From: Clytia hemisphaerica
Taxonomy: Eukaryota; Cnidaria; Hydrozoa; Leptothecata; Clytiidae
Length of the DNA stretch: 64,000 bases
NCBI GenBank assembly: GCA_902728285.1
Contig: CACVBU010001377.1
Coordinates: forward strand, 248,001-312,000
Direction of reading: 5' to 3'
Shown here: in pieces, positions 12,305 through 23,145 of the stretch
How positions within the stretch are numbered: position 1 is the stretch's first letter
Layout of the letters: every line of letters starts with the position of its first letter
The notes under the pieces: model-generated
What the model saw: only the letters and a program-made list of their open reading frames with translations
Told to the model about the DNA's origin: nothing
Databases searched by the model: none
Translations under genes and position numbers: made by a program

Positions 12305-12508
12305 TAGACCTTTTTCATAAATCACGTCACGAACATCACTTGCCTCGTATTCAAACAATTGCCATGGTGATTATGTTCCTTGAGACATAAAATTATTTTT
12401 TATGAATAGAAAGTAGCTTTAATGAAATCCGCTGGGAGTTAATCACCATGGCAATAATTTCAAAATGAGGTAAGTGATGTTCGTAACGTAATTTATGAAA
12501 AGGTCTAT
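12305..12508. mobile_element. Short TIR element (204 bp), TA-flanked
   Basis: Ends are TAGACCTTTTTCATAAATCA and its near-perfect mirror TTTATGAAAAGGTCTA. The inverted match extends through the CACGTCACGAACATCACTTG region. Flanks are TA (12303-12304, 12509-12510). Confidence 0.7.
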
Positions 12509-12510
12509 AG

Positions 12511-13900
12511 GAGTTCGTTGATGAAAATATTTTATAGAAATTCTATACAAATTTAGGTTAAATTTGAAAACATTTTGAAAAAAATTTTATCACGCAACCC
12601 ATGAAAAGGTGGAAGTGATTTTCCTTTAAAAGTACAAAAGAAGACATTCTTTCAGCATATCTTTAGAAAATAACAAATAATTTCCTTTAAAAGTGCATGA
12701 ATATATTTTGTGTCAAAATAGATTTTAAGTTTTATTTTAAATAGGTTTCTGCTTTTCATAAAAAATAGATGTATCGAAAGTATTTAACATATTTATTTCC
12801 CTAAAAAATGCATAAAATACAATTATCCTTTAAAACTACACAGCAAAGGCTTGGGGACACGAGAAGTTTTTTTCGTGTTGGTGCAATGCAACATGTTCTA
12901 TCATAGCCTGGATATCCAAGCTAAAAATTTTAGAAAAAATAAGGTTTACCTCAGCCAGATAAAGTTCTAAAATTATAGAGCTTGGATCACCTAGAAATCA
13001 GGTGAACCCCTGTTGAAAGATTTTCCTGCATGAATTCCATGGCTGCAAATAAATGTATGCACATAATGACATAATTTCAAGATGGTACCCAGCAGTGATA
13101 AATCAATTTAACATTGCAGCCTTGACCATAAAGTATAGACAGTGTGGTGGAAAGTCTGTTAGACAGAAAGTGCTAAGTGAATTTTGGAAAAAAAAATATT
13201 TCAAAACCCGAGGTTTTTAAAACAAAACTTCCAACCCATAACAGCAATACAAAATTGGCAAACAGGAAAGAGGCATTGAAGCAAAATAAAGATATACTTT
13301 TAGTTCTTTACACGGTGCAACCACGCCATTACAAAAATCAAAACAAGATATCTAAGCAAGTAATTGAAAAGATAACAACCAGTTGTTATTGATTGTTATG
13401 ATTGTTTATCTATATTTGGATGCGTGGTCAAACACCCAAGGGAGATAATTAGGGATTCTATTGTTATTTGCTTCGAAGAAGAAAAATCAGAGAGATTTTT
13501 TTTCGCAAAATTTCTTATACGCGCTCCACCATTCAGATCTCTGATTCGCTTGGACCCAATCAGTCAGAATATCCACATAATCATCCTCAGATCAGAATGC
13601 AGATGATCTAGGTAAAACATACCGTAAACATAAGAAATATCAAAATAAGTCTACGGGCTGGATATCCAGGCTAGCTCTATCCCACCAACACAAGAAAAAA
13701 GTGTGCCCCATGGTTTCTTTTATTGTTTCATGGGACAAAAAGCCACACTGGTTTTATCAAAAATTGGTTCGAATCGACTTTGCTCCATTGTCCCCAGGGA
13801 CAAAAGTGAGATTTCACTTTTATTGGTAAAAAGAAAAATGGGATGGAGACACGAGAAAGTGTTTCAGGCTAGCGGCAGCGGCTATTTTCGGGAGAAGAAA
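12511..13900. other. Intergenic stretch with no recognised gene
   Basis: The sequence is AT-rich with repeated wording such as CCTTTAAAAGTGCA and the phrase GGATATCCAGGCTA (also GGATATCCAAGCTA near 12910), suggesting old repeats. No coding exon is supported. Confidence 0.35.
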
Positions 13901-14237
13901 GAAAAGAAAAGTCTTATCACCAATGCCACACCTAAACTTTATCTTCAAAAGATAACTTTCAATTATATCAATGAAATGACGTCCTCCTGTGGTATTAAGT
14001 TTTTCATAGACATTCCCATCCCCAGCTGTGTTTCCACTTCCGCTAGATAATCCTCCCTGTTCCACACATAATTGATGATTCGTCTGTTAAAGTTTCTAAG
14101 GCTTCACCTTCAGGGCGTGTAAGATTGTTGTTATACGTCAATTTTGTATCAATATTATTGATCTCTTCTTCCAAACGACTCAAATAAACCTCGATGGCTG
14201 CATCTTTGCCCCTAGGATTAAAAGAGCTTCCTTTCAC
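13900..14237 (-). pseudogene. Penelope-like retroelement fragment (reverse transcriptase upstream region)
   Basis: Read on the minus strand from 14237, the frame gives FNPRGKDAAIEVYLSRLEEE, then NNNLTRPEGEALETL. This resembles the conserved block just before the reverse transcriptase core of Penelope-like elements (P-x-x-x-x-D-x-A-x-x-x-Y, then NLT-x-x-E-x-x-AL-x-x-L). A stop follows near 14045. A second frame to about 13900 includes NVYEKLN, reminiscent of the Y-x-x-L segment further on in the same proteins. The fragment is broken by frame changes and lacks the catalytic motifs. The assignment comes from remembered family motifs. Confidence 0.5.
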
Positions 14238-14619
14238 AAAAAGGATATTGGGTCGTCATCCCGAAAATGCCACCGTAGCCTAAGTTTCCGACCAAAAACT
14301 AAACTTAATTTCTACTCTCAGATTGGAAATAAGGAAAAGTGATCATTCATCACATTTGTAATTAGAAATACTTTTCTTTATCCAATCTGGGTCCACTTTG
14401 ACAGTGTGTTTATAATGACTACAGTTATATAATCATAGAAACAAAATCGGTCAGTTTTTTATGATTGTGTTATCTTTATAGTCACCTAAACATTTCGGAA
14501 TTTCGATCTGACAACATAAGATAACATAACAATCAAGATGAAGTCATTAGAGTTGATTGCGCAATAATTGATATTCTAACACCCAATTTCTTTACGCCAG
14601 GTTTAAGTGCATCCTCCCC

Positions 14620-14804
14620 TAGACGATCCTATCGTCTACACAAGATCACTAAAAAAGGGAATAGTTTAGGAGAGGCGTGATAAATTCGGGTGGAGTAAGC
14701 AGTGGTTCCAAAACTCTACCGCCACTTTATTCCCGTAAACCGCCCTGACGCCCTTACTCTTTCCCGCGTTTACTGACCTTTAAACTGACGATAGCATCGT
14801 CTAA
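14620..14804. mobile_element. TAGACGAT hairpin-ended MITE (185 bp) with perfect 9-bp target duplication
   Basis: The ends are TAGACGATCCTATCGTC and GACGATAGCATCGTCTA, each itself palindromic. ATCCTCCCC is present on both sides (14611-14619, 14805-14813). A 9-bp duplication fits Mutator-like elements. A longer relative with the same end type is at 62473-62980. Confidence 0.8.
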
Positions 14805-15299
14805 TCCTCCCCCTCTCCCTTGACCGCCATATAACGACGTGGAGTGTAAATAGAAAATATAAAAGTTATTTTGAGCAACTTTTCAGCGTGAGAAGATTAA
14901 ATATGCCAGGACTTTCGAAAACCCATACCCCAAAACCCCCCTGCAATTTTGCCAGCCTGTGGAACTTTTAGAGCTCAGTTTAAACAAATAACAATTCGGT
15001 GTAGACTTTGTATCGTTTCCACACTGGCTACACTGGCTTTCCATTTCAAAATTTAAAATATTCTTAGGTATCCTTAGGTTAGGATCAAGATTTAACATAA
15101 ATGTAACATGCCTGGAGCATGAAATGGCATTTTCGTGAAGAGTATTGAGCCTTTTCATTAGCGTAGACAGGAGGGGGATAAAATATTCATAATATAAAAA
15201 GATAATTACTGTGTCATAAAAATATACTGCTCAATAGAGAATAAAAATGGCATTTTTATAGTTCTGTTACCAAATTCCATTTTGTTGTGATTTTTAGCA

Positions 15300-15712
15300 T
15301 ATTCTTAATTTCTTGGTCAATTTCATCATGAATAAGGGACCATGTCCCTTCAAGTTAAAATAATTCAATCTTCCCATCTTTTTTTCTCAAGATAATTCTC
15401 AATTCTAAAAATACAAATTTAGTAAAATTTGGTGGTAAAATTCACAAAATTTGCCTTTTATTCCTCCTTTTTACAGGTGAGATGGAGTTTTTATAAGATA
15501 CTATAATAATTGGTCATTTGATGTAATAAAAATGACGCGTTCTTTAGAAAAAGTAAGAAATTTGTCTTATTACTGGTTAACGACCAACCAAATCAAATAA
15601 GAGCTTGTAAAAACTCCATCTCGTCCCCCTTTTTAGTCCCGATAAGGGTCCTTGATCCTCGAAAGTAGGGCGGCACACCCCGTCAGCTTGCAACCCTAGC
15701 AACCCCCCCCCA
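15300..15712 (-). mobile_element. GCTGACGGGG-family copy with a nested hairpin element
   Basis: On the minus strand, GCTTGCAAGCTGACGGG-type sequence starts near 15712, followed by GGACCCTTATCGGGACTAA and, further on, AATTTTGTGAATTTTACC, as in the copy at 8836. About 15480-15631 interrupts it: GATGGAGTTTTTATAAG on one side and its mirror CTTGTAAAAACTCCATC on the other. It is therefore a short foldback insertion inside an older repeat. No gene is seen between 14814 and 16050. Confidence 0.5.
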
Positions 15713-16053
15713 AGGGGTAACCAAGAAGCCATGTTTATTATGGTTACCATGGCAACTAGGAAGAAAGATTTATCATTGGTTTTCTTTCTTATTTAGGTCA
15801 CTGAAAAGTGTGTACCTTTCAAAAGATACATAGAAAAATAATTGACTAAAAATATCTGAGGCTAATTTTAATAAAATTTCAAGCTTAAAAAGAAAGGACA
15901 GAAGAAAAAAAATGTTTTCCAAGCCAAATACAGCATGGTTATTACTTAAATTACAGAATTCATGCTTTGATGACCAATAAAGAGGGAGAATTATATTCCT
16001 CAAAATAGCTCCATATTAGATTAATTCTGAAATCTTTAAAGCCTTATCTTATA

Positions 16054-17835
16054 CCGTGAAAAGCACAGGTCGAAATCATATATCGAAGCTGTGCCGACCA
16101 ATCCAGATTATATTCAGCGCGCAATCAACGCATGAAAAGTAACCATGACGACCATCCAAGATCTTGGATGAAGTTCAAAGTTGATATTTTTATTCCCGTC
16201 GTTGAAAACACAACTGAAAAATATCATCAATGCTTTTTAAAAAGAGTCAGTGATAGAGAATCATATATCATTTCAATTCAATTAAAGTGACATTTCCATA
16301 ATTAAGAGTTTAGTAATTACTGTTATACATTTGGGGATCATGTAAAAGATTTCTTTTGAAAGAATCTCATTTCAATTACACTTGGAGGTTTCTGGGGAAT
16401 TCGTAAATAGTAAACTGCCAGTCTGCTAGACATTAATATGGTAACATTTGCTCTTCATCTTTGATTTTTTCTACAGTGATTGACACATGCGCGATAAAAT
16501 TTCTATTATTGGTCTTCAGAGGTTGAAATATTCTCAACCTCTGATACTTAGGGTATAATCTTATATACAAAGCAAAGGTATTTGTATCTGAGAAGTATCT
16601 TAGAAGAGCCCATTATGGTTGGGATAAGTTTGGCGTTTGGCCACTTCAACACCAGGTGGTACCCCCCGCCCCACATCCTTATCGATGAGAAGAATAACCT
16701 ACAATTTTAACTCTGTTGGGTAATTGACTTTGATTTCATCCCATTTGATTAAAATTCAAATGAAAAAAATTGCACCCCAAAATCATTCCTGTGGTTTTTT
16801 TTGTTCCACTGAGAACAAAAGAATAAATTTTCTAAAAGCAAAAGTTCCACCGGGGCTATGAAACAGGGGTGCTAGGGTATACTGAAATGGCTAAAGAAGC
16901 CTCCATTTTTAAACGATAAGTCAATAATTCTTTACGAAAACATCTCTAGACATACTTTATAACAACAGATACATCAGAGCTAAGAACTTTGAAATTTGTA
17001 TTTCAGATCATGTTTGGGAGACAAAATAAGTCAAGCTAAAGATTACCCTGAGTATCAGAGGTTAAGTTTTTCAAAGAATATATTCACCTCTGAAGGCCAA
17101 TAATATAAATTTTATCGCGCATGTGTCAATCTAATCACTGTAGAAAGAATCAAAGATAAAGAGCAAATACAGGGTGTCCCTAATTAAAGTATCGAGCTTG
17201 AACATGCGATTGAGTAGAAAAGTTTGTGTGTGTTATCGCTAAAATATAAGAACGTTCTCCATCACACAGGCTTATTACAAAAGGTAGTTACAACGTATAA
17301 ATTAATCGTAATGGCAAAGAAAAAAGAGGGAGAGCTTAAAATACAATTTTGTGAACACGCACATAAAACTTTCTACTCATAGTTGTGTTTCGACTCGATA
17401 CTTTAATTAGGGACACTCTGTACCTTATTAATGTCTAGCAGACTGTATCAGTATGCAGTTTACTATTTACGAATTCCCCAGAAACCTTCAAGTGTAATCG
17501 AAGTGAGTTTCTTTCGAAAGAAATCTTTTACATGATTCTCAAATGTATAACAGTAATTACTAAACTATTAATTATGGAAATGTAACTTATAATTGAATCG
17601 AAATAATAGACAGACTTTATGTTATGATTCTCTATCACTGACTCATTTTAAAAAACATTGATGATATTTTTTAGTTGTGTTTTCAACGACGGGAATAAAA
17701 ATATCAACTTTGAACTTCATCCAAGATCTTGGATGATCGTCATGGTTACTTTTGTCTTCGTTTATTGCGCGCTGAATAAAATCTCGATTCGTCGGCACAG
17801 CGTCATTATATGATTTTGACCTGTGCTTTTCACGG
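16054..17835. mobile_element. Large foldback element with ~500-bp inverted arms, TA-flanked
   Basis: The left arm (16054 to about 16560) is mirrored by the right arm (about 17050-17835). It starts CCGTGAAAAGCACAGGTC and ends with its complement, with TA on both sides (16052-16053, 17836-17837). Landmarks in both arms are CATCCAAGATCTTGGATG, ACGACGGGAATAAAAATATC and CTGCTAGACATTAAT. The centre holds an ACACCCC-family copy (about 16649-16872). The right arm has gained a separate 251-bp element (17170-17420). No transposase frame remains. Arm fragments (GATC-TTGGATGA, TGCTATGGTTACTTTTGT) also occur near 26585, 33500 and 35465. Confidence 0.7.
17170..17420. mobile_element. Tc1/mariner-type short element nested in the foldback arm
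   Basis: Inverted ends CAGGGTGTCCCTAATTAAAG and CTTTAATTAGGGACACTCTG lie between TA at 17168-17169 and 17421-17422. The left foldback arm keeps the uninterrupted equivalent (GAGCAAATG...TATTAATG in reverse), so the insertion post-dates the inverted arms. Length is 251 bp with no open frame. Confidence 0.75.
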
Positions 17836-17879
17836 TAGCTAAAGATGTGTTCAATAAATAACTTTTGGACCTTCTACAA

Positions 17880-18145
17880 TAACACCCCCTTCTCACAGAC
17901 CCGATGGGATTTTTTCAGCGAGTGGGGGTAAAAATAACGGACCGTAACTCGATGGGGATTGATATTTCCATGCTTTTTACGGCTGGGGATTTCATATCCA
18001 TTGTTTTCGATCCAAAAAAAATCAGTGGGGATGAAAAATAGCACAATATTTTGCAGTGGGGATTTGCTTATCTGATTAAAAATAATTTCCCACTGGGGAC
18101 GATATTTTTACAAATTTTTCCAGTGGAAAAATATCAGTTCTACAA
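17880..18145. mobile_element. ACACCCC-family copy, right end truncated
   Basis: It starts AACACCCCCTTCTCACAGAC at 17879 and carries CGATGGGATTTTTTCAGC, ATGGCTGGGGATTTCA-type and GGGGACGATATTTTTAC signatures. TTCTACAATA occurs just before it (17871-17880) and again at 18140-18149, possibly an imprecise target duplication. Confidence 0.55.
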
Positions 18146-18329
18146 TATCAGATTCAAGAAGGAGAAAAAGAAGAAGATTCTAATTAATTGGAAAAGCTTT
18201 TTGATGTGAAAACTCTACTAGGGTACAAATCAGAATGTTGGGTGGGAAATGTGTGAATTTTTTGGTTAAGTTCAATGTGCCATTTTTTCAAAGAATTTCC
18301 CACTGGGGTGGCCAGTCAGGTCCACTGCC

Positions 18330-18560
18330 CCCGGGGGGGGGGGGAGGGACACTGACCTTGACGGCCGACGAGGACGTGCCGCTGGAGTTTAAAAAGTGGA
18401 CCCTGTCAGATATGAATGTTTGGTAAATTTGGGACCCTGTCGGAAGATAAATCGGAAAGAAATTTCCATTTTCACCCTGAAAAGTGGCAAAAATGACGAA
18501 ATGTAGACAAAAGATTGAAAAATTTTCTAATTACCACCCTGAAAATTGTCCAAAATAACC
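18330..18560 (+). mobile_element. Dispersed repeat fragment (GACCTTGACGGCC type)
   Basis: A 12-base G run is followed by GACCTTGACGGCCGACGAGG and GTGGACCCTGTCAGA. A related copy at 59345-59500 reads GACCTTGACGCCTAACGGG with the same downstream order. It is a degenerate dispersed repeat, not a gene. Confidence 0.45.
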
Positions 18561-19462
18561 AAAAGACGACCTGTCCAGGAACAAATGTTGAAAATTAGTA
18601 AATTTGGTGAAAAATTAACAACAATGTGGAATGACTATTCCCTTGCCAACAAATCCTGGCCCACCAGAACCCATTATGAAGAGGATGCTCTAAATCTCAC
18701 CCTCATATGGAAATTATCCTAATCATGATATCCCATTACTCTGATACCCCCAAATACAAACTGAATATCATAATCCCACCTAGCTGGCCTTTTAAAAAAA
18801 TCAGAATTTATATCCTCGTTGAAATTTTGAATAAAATCTTCATCCACTGATCCACTGAGTGAATCTCCTGATGTTCCACCTGAGCACTAGGGCACGAAAA
18901 TAAAAACCTTTCTAATGAGTACAATACCGTGTGATTTAAATCCCATTCTCCACTGTCTTTTCATCCCTTCTGTAAGGGTATTTGAATTTGGAGATTTGGA
19001 ATTATGGGATCCTTTTTGTAACACTTTGTTAAAATGTTTTGATCCTTCATTTTCTATCCGAATTAGATAATTAGAGTCCTTAGTAGTTTCTTTCATTACA
19101 AAACAGATGCTTGCATTTTTTGATAAAACATGGTTCTTTCCTTCAATTTGAAAAAAAATGTAGAATTACGGATATTTGTATATTTCACAGATCCAAAAAT
19201 ATTTTCTGAGTTTTTTGAAAATTAGGTCTGTTTTATGTATAAGTTTTAGGCCCTTACGCCTATTTATCTTTTCCTGATGTAAATAACTTAGAAGGGTTTA
19301 ATTTTTCTGAAAAATCAGAAAGTTTGATCAAGGAGTCCCGGTCGAGAGAATTAAAGGATTTTTTTAGAAAAACTAAAATAGTTAGTTTAGTAAAACAATT
19401 TTAAAAATATATAAAAAAAAAGTAAATATAAAAATCCAAATTTGGCCAAAAGATTTATCTAA

Positions 19463-20548
19463 GGTGAGACCAATTTAAAGCCTAAACCCCCTGAGAAAAT
19501 TATTTTAAGAAGCACAAATGTTTCAAAAACAATTTTTATGTAGTTTAGAAGTCCTTAGCCTAACTGAGAAATTTGAACTCTTTTTTTGAAAATTTCTCAT
19601 TATGATGGCCCACAAAGACAGCGGTTTCTGAGATTTAGGCGGTTAACCCCGGCAAAGATTCAGAAAAGAGAAGTAAGTTTTTCAAGGTGAAATTGTGCAT
19701 GTGATTCCTTAAAGAGTGTCTCTATGAAATGAGCGGAGCAGTTTTTGAATAAAGTCCTTCTGTACCCTGTAATTCGATTTTTCGTCTAAATGTTAAAATT
19801 TCACCAGAAATCAAGAATTTTAGACAACCCGTATGGGCCACCATAAAAGTCAATCCAAAATCCCTTCCGCTCATTTTGTGGACAATCTAAAGTAGAATGA
19901 CCCCTTCAAATTTGGTGTTGTTTGGGCAATTGGGTCAGCGTCAATCTTTGCCAGGAGATCGAAAAGTGGTATTTCGAGAAAACGAGGTTTCAAGATTTTT
20001 TCTCTTCAACAAGGACCGCTTGCTAGCATCTAGTTATGTTCAGCGTAATAGCCACTTGTGGTGATTTGGGGAATTTACCAACAGCCAAAAATGGCAGTTT
20101 TCGATAGAGAAAGGGTTAAGGCTTTGAACCCAACAGTTTTTAAAAATCATGATTTTCCGTCACTCACCAGGGGGTTTATACCTTAATTTGTTCTTCTACG
20201 GGCAGATCGTTAGAAAAATAAGGGTCGGTCGGTCGGTAAAATAAAAACAAATTTTTCATTTATCAGGGTTGTTAAAGTACCGAAAATGTTTTCCAAAAAA
20301 TATCTGTTTCAAAAATTCACTTTTTTATCTTCGATGAAGATCATGATAAAATCTTAGTGTATGGAATGCTTGATTTTCTAAATTTTTCAATTTCTTGAAT
20401 TAATTTTCAGCTTTATTCAAATTTGATTCTTACAAATAACTAGTGTGTAAAATATATTGTAGTGGAAATTCAATATTATTATTTTTTTGATTTTAGCAAA
20501 AATAGGATCGGTCGGGCCAGTAGAATAACAAATTAAATTGGTCTCGCC
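19463..20548. mobile_element. PIF/Harbinger-like MITE interrupted by a TTAA element
   Basis: The element begins GGTGAGACCAATTTAA and ends AATTGGTCTCGCC, between TAA at 19460-19462 and 20549-20551. Without the 704-bp nested insertion and one TTAA it is 378 bp, almost the same as the copy at 5224-5602 (379 bp). TAA fits the TWA target of PIF/Harbinger elements. The neighbouring duplicate unit retains a single TAA at 21000-21002, the exact pre-insertion state. Confidence 0.8.
19479..20182. mobile_element. TTAA-targeting non-autonomous element, 704 bp, nested
   Basis: It lies between TTAA at 19475-19478 and 20183-20186, inside the terminal repeat of the Harbinger-like element. It starts AGCCTAAACCCCCTGAG. 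The reverse complement of its end is GGTATAAACCCCCTGGTGAG, so the TIR is imperfect. Removing it together with one TTAA restores the expected AATTTAATTTG of the host TIR. No transposase frame is present. TTAA duplication suggests piggyBac-type mobilisation. Confidence 0.75.
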
Positions 20549-21325
20549 TAATTTGATCATTGTTAAAAATTGGGACTGTTATGTTATGATCTTTGAATCA
20601 TATCCTTTTAGATGATGCATCCTAAAAGGTATTTGAATTTGGAGATTTGGATTCATGGGATCCTTTTTGTAACACTTTGTTAAAATGTTTCGCTCCTTCA
20701 TTTTCTATCCAAATTAGATAGAGTCCTTTTTGGGTTTATTACAAGACAAATGCCTGAATTTTTTTACGAAACCTGATTCTATGCTTCAACTTGAAAAAAA
20801 TGTTGATTACGGATATTTCACAGATCTAATGTAAATAACTTAGAAGGGCGTTTATTTTTTCTGAAAGATCAGAAAGTTTGATCTAGGAGTCTCGGTCGAG
20901 AGAGTTGAAGGATTTTTTCTACAAAAGCTTAGAGTTTAGTAAAACAACTTTAAAAATAACTAAAAAATAAACAAAAATCCAAATTTGGCCAGATTTATCT
21001 AATTTGATCATTGTTTGAAATGCGTGGGAAAATGTTAGAAATTGGGACTGTTATGTTATGACCTTTGAATCACATCCTTTTAGATGATGCATCCTAAAAA
21101 ATGTATCTTGATCTTGTTCCGACCAAGAATAACCTCTTACTATAACATCAGAAACCATGTTATGAAATATGAAGACAAAAGCCATACAATGAAATAAGAT
21201 GTAGGAAAACGAGGTGGAAAAACTTGAGTAACAAGCATCTAGGATTATGGTCCGGACCTTGAATTGTGACGTCATGGTAGATTTTGACGAAGACTCATGA
21301 TTCAGAATTAGATACCAGCTTACAG

Positions 21326-21444
21326 TATTTAAATAGTCCAGGATGAAGGAAAAGTTAAGAATCAAGGAAAAGGCTTAGTGCTGCTTGACCGACTGAAAGA
21401 AGATTTTATTTATCAATCTATCTGCGAAACAACGAAAAATATTG
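21326..21444 (+). promoter_or_regulatory. Possible promoter and 5' untranslated exon of Cys-rich copy B
   Basis: TATTTAAATA at 21326-21335 could act as a TATA box. About 30 bases on, a non-coding stretch runs to a clean donor at 21444/21445 (ATTG then GTAAGT). The coding exon of copy B begins with an acceptor at 23145/23146 and needs such an upstream exon. The link is inference. An AATAAA near 21721 shows that a different short transcript could end here instead. Confidence 0.3.
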
Positions 21445-22200
21445 GTAAGTCAAAATTAAACCCCGTTCCTTATAATTTACTTTTTTACGAACCTAATTGA
21501 GCCGAAGAAAGCATTCACAATTCCTTAAGATAAAAAATAGCTGTAAGTTACTCTGATTATTATGAAATATTCTATCTAAAGTAGGCTAAACTGAGAATTA
21601 GGGTCACTTTTTTGCTTCTCTCTGATAGACCTGTTCCAATACCATTCAACTTTCTTTAACCCAACCTTTCCATACTAGCATATACAATGTAACAACTTGT
21701 AACCATATGATCTTTTCAATAAACTTCGAAACTAAATAAGGATATGCGGCTTATTTGTCCCACTGTTTTTGAGGGGAGCTAGTTTCGAAATGTAATTAAT
21801 CTGGTGAAAACAAAAAGGCTTTTTTGTGAAAGTATTTTTTTCCGCACACTGCAGCAAAAATTGGTCTTCTCTGACCTGTGTTTGTTCAACAAAATGTCAG
21901 CAAATTATATTGGAATATTTTTTTCATTAGCATCCATTTTAGAATTTTGTTGATTTAATTCTTTATTTCGGTACAAATGGCATGACCTACACTATAACGA
22001 TATCCTAAAATTCAAGTTTTCAAGTGCTGATTCCGTTTGGTAGACCTACATACTGTTATTATCGTTAGTACTTTGGAACGAGAGCTGCTAAATACATTTG
22101 CTATCTATTTGCTATAGCAGTTGTGTTTTAAAGTATTTGTCACTGTTTCGCTTTCACAAAATTGCACCTTTCAGAACACTCAGACTTTCACGTACCAACC
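21445..22200. other. Probable intron or intergenic sequence
   Basis: No coding frame is supported. CAATAAAC at about 21719 is a possible polyadenylation signal on the plus strand. Confidence 0.3.
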
Positions 22201-22202
22201 TA

Positions 22203-22444
22203 CACGTTTTTTTACAAGAACATCAAAAATTTTGAAGCCTTGGGATGTTCTTAAATTTTTGAGTTTTAAGCCTAAAAATGTTCTTAACATGTTCTTATTT
22301 TCCCCATTTTTTGATTATTTTTGTCTGTTTTCCTATGTAATGAAATTTGATGTTCTAGAGTCCACAAAGCCTTATTATGTTCTTAAACTTTTTGGCCATC
22401 GAAGCCTTATGTTCTTATATAGTTTGTTCTTATAAAAAAACGTG
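22203..22444. mobile_element. CACGTTTTTTTATAAGAAC-family MITE, TA-flanked
   Basis: Mirror ends (CACG, T run, A(C/T)AAGAAC; then GTTCTTAT, A run, CGTG) lie between TA at 22201-22202 and 22445-22446. Interior landmarks are TTTGAAGCCTT, ATGTTCTTAAATTTTTGAG and ATCGAAGCCTTATGTTC. Other copies: 30155-30406, 60055-60280, about 61907-62105, with a variant at about 37627-38013. Confidence 0.7.
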
Positions 22445-22685
22445 TATGTAATTTTGAATGAAAAATTAGAAAATAGAATGACTTAATGTCGAAAGTGCTC
22501 ATTTCTTCGAAAGAAAAGGATTACACGGAGTTTAAAATGTTTAAAAAGGTTTCTTATCATATTCTAAAACACATCAAGCCAAATGTCGAGTGCTCGTTTT
22601 ACCGTTTAGATGTAATGCAACCATCGTCTAATGATAAAAAAGGTCGAGTGTACCTAACACGAATCTCTATTCATGATTCGCAGCG

Positions 22686-22790
22686 TAATGTTTTATACGG
22701 GGCATTTGCCACTAATTTTATTGTTTAAATTCAAAATTAGTGGCAAACACCCAGTCTTTTTGGGTGCTTCCGTATTAAACATTACGTCAT
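22686..22790. repeat. Imperfect hairpin (foldback)
   Basis: CGTAATGTTTTATACGG and GGCATTTGCCACTAATTTT are mirrored by AAAATTAGTGGCAAACACC and CCGTATTAAACATTACG around a short loop near 22728. A second small stem, ACACCC/GGGTG, lies inside the right half. It is probably a small foldback transposon; no target duplication was identified. Confidence 0.5.
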
Positions 22791-23145
22791 GAATATCACA
22801 ATAATAAAAGTCTTTAGTTCTATTAGGGGGCTTGTCGGTTTTTTGGTGCTCGATGGAAAAAGTTTCTATAATTCTGTGTTAAGTACCATAGAGTGACAAA
22901 ATAAGGATTTCAGGAGTTTTTACCTTCAGTGTTGTCAGTGGTTAAAAAGAAGTATGTCGGCTTTTTGAATGTTGACGAGCCCTGAGCGCCCCAAAAAATA
23001 AGCTTAACCTTGGATTCCTTCAGTTGTCAGTTGTCAAGAAACTCTTATAGAAAGATCTCTAATTAGGTATGGGACCCTACCATAGTTTTCCACAGTGTTC
23101 AAAACTTGCCATAATACCATATAAATTTTCTTTATTCATTTCTAG

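Larger units (their letters stand above)
18976..21097. repeat. Tandem duplication (units ~18976-20626 and ~20627-21097)
   Basis: Both units run GGTATTTGAATTTGGAG, TGGGATCCTTTTTGTAAC, ACTTAGAAGGG, CAAATTTGGCCA, ATTTATCTAA, TTTGATCATTG, then GATGATGCATCCTAAAA. The first unit is swollen by an insertion of 1,086 bp at ATTTATCTAA; the second keeps that site intact at 20991-21002. No coding exon is evident in either unit. Confidence 0.7.

Noticed and set aside
13703-14050. Plus-strand frame beginning MPHGFFYCFMGQK
   Set aside because: It is antisense to the Penelope-like fragment in part and has no coding signature of its own.
22486-22728. Frame beginning MSKVLISSKEKDY as a gene
   Set aside because: Its second half falls in the foldback at 22686-22790, the composition is Lys-rich as expected of AT-rich DNA, and it lacks supporting signals.
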